Part shown: positions 60,651 to 64,000 of the stretch, piece after piece
Numbering within the stretch: the stretch's first letter is position 1
How the letters are laid out: every line of letters starts with the position of its first letter
Assembly (NCBI GenBank): GCA_963753575.1
Contig: CAVWCR010000003.1
Span: 3,472,001 to 3,536,000 of the forward strand
Length of the DNA: 64,000 nucleotides
From: VAZQ01 sp963753575
Lineage (GTDB): Bacteria > Pseudomonadota > Alphaproteobacteria > Rhizobiales > Xanthobacteraceae
Direction: 5' to 3'
Translations under genes and position numbers: made by a program
The notes under the pieces: model-generated
What the model saw: only the letters and a program-made list of their open reading frames with translations
What the model was told of the DNA's origin: nothing
The model's database searches: none

Positions 60651-60722
60651 AGCCATGATCAAGAGCAGATTTTCTATTTGTTCAATCTCGAAGAAGCCGT
60701 CCCGGACGACCATACGTCGCCT
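60651..60722 (+). pseudogene. Scrap of an IS1182-like transposase N-terminus
   Basis: The frame reads HDQEQIFYLFNLEEAVPDDH, which fits the conserved opening of IS1182/IS5-type transposases (LFYxFxLExxVPxDH). It then jumps to SPHYK and a stop. Only about 25 residues survive. No terminal repeats are seen around it. Confidence 0.35.
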
Positions 60723-60924
60723 CATTATAAAACTCTTTGCTAGCGCTCTGGGAAAAGGCGAAGAGGGCCGCATTGCGCAGCGCGCCGATCCTATAACCTC
60801 CCACGGCGGATGCAGTGGTGAAGAAAGTTTAGTCCCGATTAGGTTTTTTTTGGAAGTGGCGGGAAGTTTGGACGTTTGGGAAACTGGTGGGGCCAGACGT
60901 TGGGCTTAGGCCAAGTATGGTTGG

Positions 60925-61137
60925 CTAGGAAGGTTTGGTAGACAAAGAGGCGGCTGATGAGGCGACGTTGGGTAGTCCTGAGTGCAGTGGTGTGGAGTTT
61001 GAGGGGGTGTCTTTTAAGATACTCTCTAAAAGATAGTTTTGCCATCGGTTCACCGCCTCTCGCATCTCCGGTAAATAGGCATACAAGTCGTAGGTTCCTT
61101 CCATCTCGGTGCGGGAGCTTACATGATTGACGGAGCT
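60925..61137 (-). pseudogene. C-terminal remnant of a second P4-type integrase
   Basis: The frame contains SVNHVSSRTEMEGTYDLYAY and LPEMREAVNRWQNYLLESIL, the end of tyrosine recombinases around the nucleophile Tyr (TYDLYAY), followed by the usual helix. The remnant lies about 50 bp beyond the end of the other integrase remnant and repeats its NHxxxxxTExE segment, so it derives from a different integrase copy. Confidence 0.6.
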
Positions 61138-61184
61138 ATGGGCGCAAGTTGGTGACGGCGCGCTTTTTTTGCGGCACTCCTCAT

Positions 61185-62229
61185 TCAATCATGCTGCGAT
61201 ATGCGCTCAACCTCGGTGGTTACACCTGCAATGTGATTGATGAGCCGCTCCGCAATCTCGCGGGGCGTCGAGATTTTGCCATGCACGGTGCGGTAGGTGC
61301 GCCGCAAATCATGGAGCGTCCATCGCTCCTCCACGCCATCTCCGAACTCTTACTTGTACTTGCTCCAGCCCGATATCGGCCGCTCGTCCGACACCCTTGA
61401 GGGAAACAGGAGATCGGTTGAGTTGAGCCCCGGGATTTTTTCGAGGATGTCGGCCGTCATCTGCCCGTAGGGAAAGCAATGCTCCAGCGAGTTCTTGCAG
61501 ACCCAGTCGGGCAGCGTGATGAGGCGCTCCTTTTCGTTAATCCAAGGCCAGCGCAGGTTGGCGATTTCGCCGCGGCGCTGGCCATTGAGGATAAGGAGCC
61601 GAACAATGTCGCCGTAGGGGTAACCCTGGGTCAGTGCGGCCTGCCAGACCTTTTTCAACTCCTCGGAATTGAGGATGCGCTTGCGTTTGTTGGCTAGCTT
61701 AACCTGGAGACCTTCCAGTGGTGAGTGGCGGATGTACCTTCGAGGTGGTCGCACGCACCATCGAAAGAACGTGCGCGCCACGGCCAGAGCGTGTTGGGCC
61801 TCGCTCTTGCCGAGTTCATCGGTGACTTCCGTGATGTCTTCGAAGGTCAGATCCGCGAGTTTCTCGTGTGCAAGCGCTTCTTTAAACTTATCGAGGAAGC
61901 GCGTGTAATCCGCTTGTGTGCGGGGTTTCTTGCCCTCGATAGCGACCTTGTAGAAGTCATAGGCCTCGATAAATTTCGCCTGTCCCTTAAGGAGCCGTTG
62001 GCTCCTCGGCAAGAAGACGCTTGGCCTCCTTCCGGGCATCGGCGAGTGAGACGCCATGTTCGCTATAGCGGCCAATCGTCGTGCGGAGCCGTTTGCGACC
62101 CCGGATGACGAACCAGGTTTTGCGATTTTTGCCAACCCGAAGACCGAAGGCCGGTGTAGTCTCGTCGTAGTAGGTGCCGGGGGCGCTAAGCCGCGACACC
62201 GCAATATCTGTGAGGTGTATGCGCGGCAT
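61185..62229 (-). pseudogene. P4-type tyrosine recombinase (integrase), multiply inactivated
   Basis: ATG 62229 begins MPRIHLTDIAVSRLSAPGTY, the DUF4102 arm-binding domain (DETTPAFGLRVGKNRKTWFV). A frameshift near 61985-62010 moves the core-binding and catalytic domains to another frame (GQAKFIEAYDFYKVAIEGKK, GYPYGDIVRLLILNGQRRGE with the first catalytic Arg). A TAA at 61350 interrupts it. The HxLRR box (WTLHDLRRTYRTVHG) follows in frame, but the nucleophile Tyr region is replaced by RISQHD. At least three lesions make it inactive. Next to the right tRNA border, it is the probable agent of integration. Confidence 0.85.
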
Positions 62230-62375
62230 TTTTTGCTCCGTTTTCGCTCCCACATCGTGCTGATAAGCCAGAGAGCATCTGGGGCTACTATAGCGGAGAA
62301 ATCCCCATTTTATAAGGGTTTCTTGCGGTTATGGCGGGGCACGGCGGAGCACCGTGAGACTTGCAATTTTCGAAT

Positions 62376-62417
62376 TAGGAAACCGGTGCTCTATCCAGCT
62401 GAGCTACGGGACCGCTC
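62376..62417 (-). repeat. 5' half of tRNA-Arg(CCT), right border of the element
   Basis: 42 bp match the 5' half of the intact tRNA plus 3 bp upstream, from the anticodon loop core TTAGGAA (62376-62382) through the acceptor start (CGGGACC, ending 62414) to 62417. With 58394-58438 it reconstitutes a complete tRNA-Arg(CCT) when the element is removed. Confidence 0.9.
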
Positions 62418-62423
62418 GCCCAT

Positions 62424-62452
62424 AAATGGATGATGCGGCGCGCCTTGGCAAC
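62424..62452 (-). promoter_or_regulatory. Sigma-70-type promoter facing the orphan tRNA 5' half
   Basis: On the minus strand TTGCCA (62447-62452) and CATTTA (62424-62429) are 17 bp apart. The tRNA 5' end lies about 10 bp further at 62414, the expected distance for a tRNA promoter. It would now drive only the truncated tRNA fragment and the integrase remnant. Confidence 0.5.
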
Positions 62453-62601
62453 GACCTTCTGCCGCAGGTTGCGGGCGGCCGCGGGCGCCGACTCTGGTCT
62501 CAAGTCTGGCCTTGCGCAGCGTTCTTGGCCTACCATCAAGCGCAGAGCCGGGCCGATCTCATGCACAGTTGGCCGGCGTCCCCCATCAGGAGCCCCTCAT
62601 T

Positions 62602-63123
62602 GTGACAAGCGAGCGGACCGCCAAACTGGCTGATAAGAATTTCTGGAACGAGCTGATCGCGCTGCGCGACCGCCAGCGCGAGCAGCGCAGCAAAGCCGTG
62701 CAGGTGGTGCGGCTCGCCGAGCTGCCGCTCGAGAGCAACGAGCAGGGCCTGATGCGCTGGTACCTGCACCCGGCGATCACCGACACGGTGCTCTCCACGC
62801 TCTCGATCTACCGGCAGGAGATCCCGCCCGGCAGCCGCTCCGGGCGGCTGAAATTCCAGGGCGGGCAGATCCTGTTCATCGTCGAGGGCCGCGGCCACAC
62901 CATGCTCGACGGCGTCAAGCATGCCTGGGAGGCCGGCGACGTCGTCAACCTGCCATGCAAGCGCGACGGCATCGTGGTGCAGCACTTCAACGACGATCCG
63001 GCCTCGCCTGCCGTGTTCATGGCGGTCGAGCCCAATCTCTTCGCCGCCACCAGCGTCGATCGCGGCTGCGGATTCCACCAACTGGAGCAGTCGCCGGACT
63101 ACCGGCGGCCGGCAGCGGAGTAA
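62602..63123 (+). CDS. Cupin-domain protein, first of a pair
   Basis: 173 residues starting at GTG 62602 (CAGGAG upstream). The cupin barrel runs from QEIPPGSRSGRLKFQGGQIL through FIVEGRGHTMLDGVKHAWEA (motif 1 without the usual HxH) to GDVVNLPCKRDGIVVQHFND (motif 2 with GD and His). It resembles one half of bicupin ring-cleavage dioxygenases. The next gene starts 6 bp after the stop and is another cupin, so the pair may form a heteromeric enzyme. The substrate is unknown. Confidence 0.85.
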   Translation: MTSERTAKLADKNFWNELIALRDRQREQRSKAVQVVRLAELPLESNEQGLMRWYLHPAITDTVLSTLSIYRQEIPPGSRSGRLKFQGGQILFIVEGRGHTMLDGVKHAWEAGDVVNLPCKRDGIVVQHFNDDPASPAVFMAVEPNLFAATSVDRGCGFHQLEQSPDYRRPAAE

Positions 63124-63128
63124 AAGCC

Positions 63129-63647
63129 ATGGCCGAAATCGAACGCACGCGCGAGCGCGGACGCGGCACGATCCCGGAAACGCCCTACGAGATATTCATC
63201 CGCAGCCGGCGCGAATTTCTGGAACGCCAGGAGACCGGCCAGGTGGTGGTGAAACCGTCCGACCGCGAGTTCTACATCACGCGGCAGGGCCGGCTGATGT
63301 ATCACCTCAATCCAGAGATTCATAAGAACACGCCGCTGCAGGACTGGCGCGTGTTCTCGCACGACCTGAAGACGCAATCCGGCAAACATCGCCACCAGGG
63401 CGGCCTCGTCATCTATGTGATCATCGGCCAGGGCTATTCGGTGGTCGACGGCGAGCGCATCGACTGGCAGGCCGGCGACCTCCTGCTGCTTCCGATCAAG
63501 CCGGGCGGCGTCGAGCATCAGCACTTCAACATCAATCCGGGCTCGGAGTGCCGCTGGATCGCATTCTCCTACATGCCGTTCTTCGATCACGTGGCATCGG
63601 AGTTCACCCAGACCGAGGTCTCGCCGCTGTTCAAGGCGCAAGGCTGA
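63129..63647 (+). CDS. Cupin-domain protein, second of a pair
   Basis: 172 residues. The N-terminal helix (TPYEIFIRSRREFLERQ) leads into a cupin with a good metal motif: SGKHRHQGGLVIYVIIGQGY (HxH with downstream Glu replaced by Gly-Gln) and GDLLLLPIKPGGVEHQHFNI. It lies directly after its partner. Together they may act as a two-subunit counterpart of gentisate/hydroxynaphthoate-type bicupin dioxygenases. A large inverted repeat and a Bug receptor gene follow. Confidence 0.85.
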   Translation: MAEIERTRERGRGTIPETPYEIFIRSRREFLERQETGQVVVKPSDREFYITRQGRLMYHLNPEIHKNTPLQDWRVFSHDLKTQSGKHRHQGGLVIYVIIGQGYSVVDGERIDWQAGDLLLLPIKPGGVEHQHFNINPGSECRWIAFSYMPFFDHVASEFTQTEVSPLFKAQG

Positions 63648-63670
63648 TGCTGCGCAACAGAGAATATCTA

Positions 63671-63807
63671 TCGTGTCCCGGCCGAGCGCCATGAGCGCGT
63701 TCCCGCGCGTCTTCGACGCGCTATGGCGCGAGAGCCGGGACCCATCTTGTTGCAAGTCACCAGAAACGGATGGGTCCCGGCTCTCGCTTCGCTCGTCCGG
63801 GACACGA
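63671..63807. repeat. Interspersed inverted repeat, TCGTGTCCCGG family
   Basis: Outer arms TCGTGTCCCGG (63671-63681) and CCGGGACACGA (63797-63807); inner arms AGAGCCGGGACCCATC (63731-63746) and GATGGGTCCCGGCTCT (63769-63784). It is related to the element at 33496. It fills the gap between the cupin pair and the next receptor gene. Confidence 0.88.
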
Positions 63808-63829
63808 AGAGCACCCTGCAAAGGACACG

Positions 63830-64000
63830 ATGATGAAGACAGCCCTCGCCTTCCATATTGCCATCGCGATCTCGATCGCCACAACGACTGCGTCCGCGCA
63901 GACGCCGGAGGAGTTCTACCACGGCAGGACCATCAACCTTGTCATCCCGAATGCGCCGGGCGGCTCATTCGATCTCTATGCGCGGCTCGCCGCCAATCAC
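63830..64000 (+). CDS. Bug/TctC-family receptor, 5' part (runs off the window)
   Basis: Partial: 57 residues before the window ends. A Sec signal (FHIAIAISIATTTASAQ) is followed by TPEEFYHGRTINLVIPNAPG and GSFDLYARLAANH, the opening of a FYxGK-type Bug receptor. AAAGGA lies 5-10 bp upstream of the tandem ATGs (63830, 63833). Context behind two cupins suggests capture of their substrate. Confidence 0.85.
   Translation, partial: MMKTALAFHIAIAISIATTTASAQTPEEFYHGRTINLVIPNAPGGSFDLYARLAANH

Larger units (their letters stand above)
58439..62375. mobile_element. Decayed integrative element in tRNA-Arg(CCT), 3.9 kb
   Basis: The element is bounded by a tRNA 3' half (58394-58438) and a tRNA 5' half (62376-62417) that together rebuild one tRNA-Arg(CCT) around a 7-bp TTAGGAA core. 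Inside are an intact tRNA-Arg(CCT), remnants of two P4-type integrases, a transposase scrap and several small genes, some frameshifted. Base composition is lower in GC than the flanks. Either one element carries a replacement tRNA, or two elements integrated in turn, meeting at the intact tRNA. Confidence 0.75.

Noticed and set aside
1..64000. CRISPR array.
   Set aside because: No regularly spaced direct repeats with unique spacers were seen; repeats here are inverted or short tandem.

Overview
The window is GC-rich and densely coded, with alphaproteobacterial gene families throughout. Many Bug/TctC-type periplasmic receptors, CoxMSL/IorAB-type molybdenum hydroxylases, TAT-exported solute receptors and several families of cruciform intergenic repeats point to Hyphomicrobiales, in the Bradyrhizobium / Xanthobacteraceae (Pseudolabrys-like) neighbourhood. 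The taxonomic placement is inference.

Layout. 1-5003: a lipoprotein, a CobW-type G3E GTPase and an IorAB-type molybdenum hydroxylase closed by a strong terminator. 5044-11064: an accessory stretch. It holds a tcmP gene cut in two by a 1.54-kb insertion sequence, its intact three-Cys-motif (Gp37/Gp68) partner, a frameshifted methyltransferase, a double-hairpin repeat, a small phage-like gene and a structured non-coding segment. 11065-16288: two Gfo/Idh/MocA oxidoreductases plus a Bug receptor, a Bug receptor broken by a 22-bp tandem duplication, and an AraC regulator. 16488-27469: a CoxM-CoxS-CoxL molybdenum hydroxylase, two ACMSD-like amidohydrolases, a Bug receptor, an Ldh-type dehydrogenase, a second copy of the double-hairpin repeat and an orphan molybdopterin subunit. 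27815-33242: three tandem paralogues that each fuse a carboxypeptidase-regulatory-like domain, one c-type haem site and a Vgb-type propeller. 33663-38131: an aldehyde dehydrogenase, an exported VOC protein, a ClpP-like exported protein and an MmgE/PrpD protein. 38133-48856: an ABC importer for a small organic ligand with four related receptors, a CaiB-type CoA-transferase, an enoyl-CoA hydratase homologue without its two catalytic glutamates, and a class II aldolase. 48968-58199: a frameshifted S10 peptidase, a DUF3754 membrane protein, an LVIVD protein with a sigma-70-like helical insert, two Bug receptors, an HD protein, a desaturase and a cold-shock protein. 58394-62417: a decayed integrative element inside tRNA-Arg(CCT). 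62602-64000: two cupins and the start of another Bug receptor.

Most intact genes form a scavenging and catabolic repertoire. Periplasmic receptors (six Bug-type, four ABC-type) capture small acids. Molybdenum hydroxylases, dehydrogenases, amidohydrolases, cupins and CoA-dependent enzymes would oxidise and cleave them. No TctA/TctB membrane partner is visible for any Bug receptor.

The most unusual features are: the tRNA-Arg gene whose halves flank a 3.9-kb element that itself carries an intact tRNA-Arg(CCT); the IS-disrupted TcmP/three-Cys-motif pair; the covarying double-hairpin repeat; and the triplicated haem/propeller proteins. Several genes carry single-base frameshifts, so either local gene decay or assembly error has to be considered. 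All family assignments were made by eye from sequence motifs; no database search was run.
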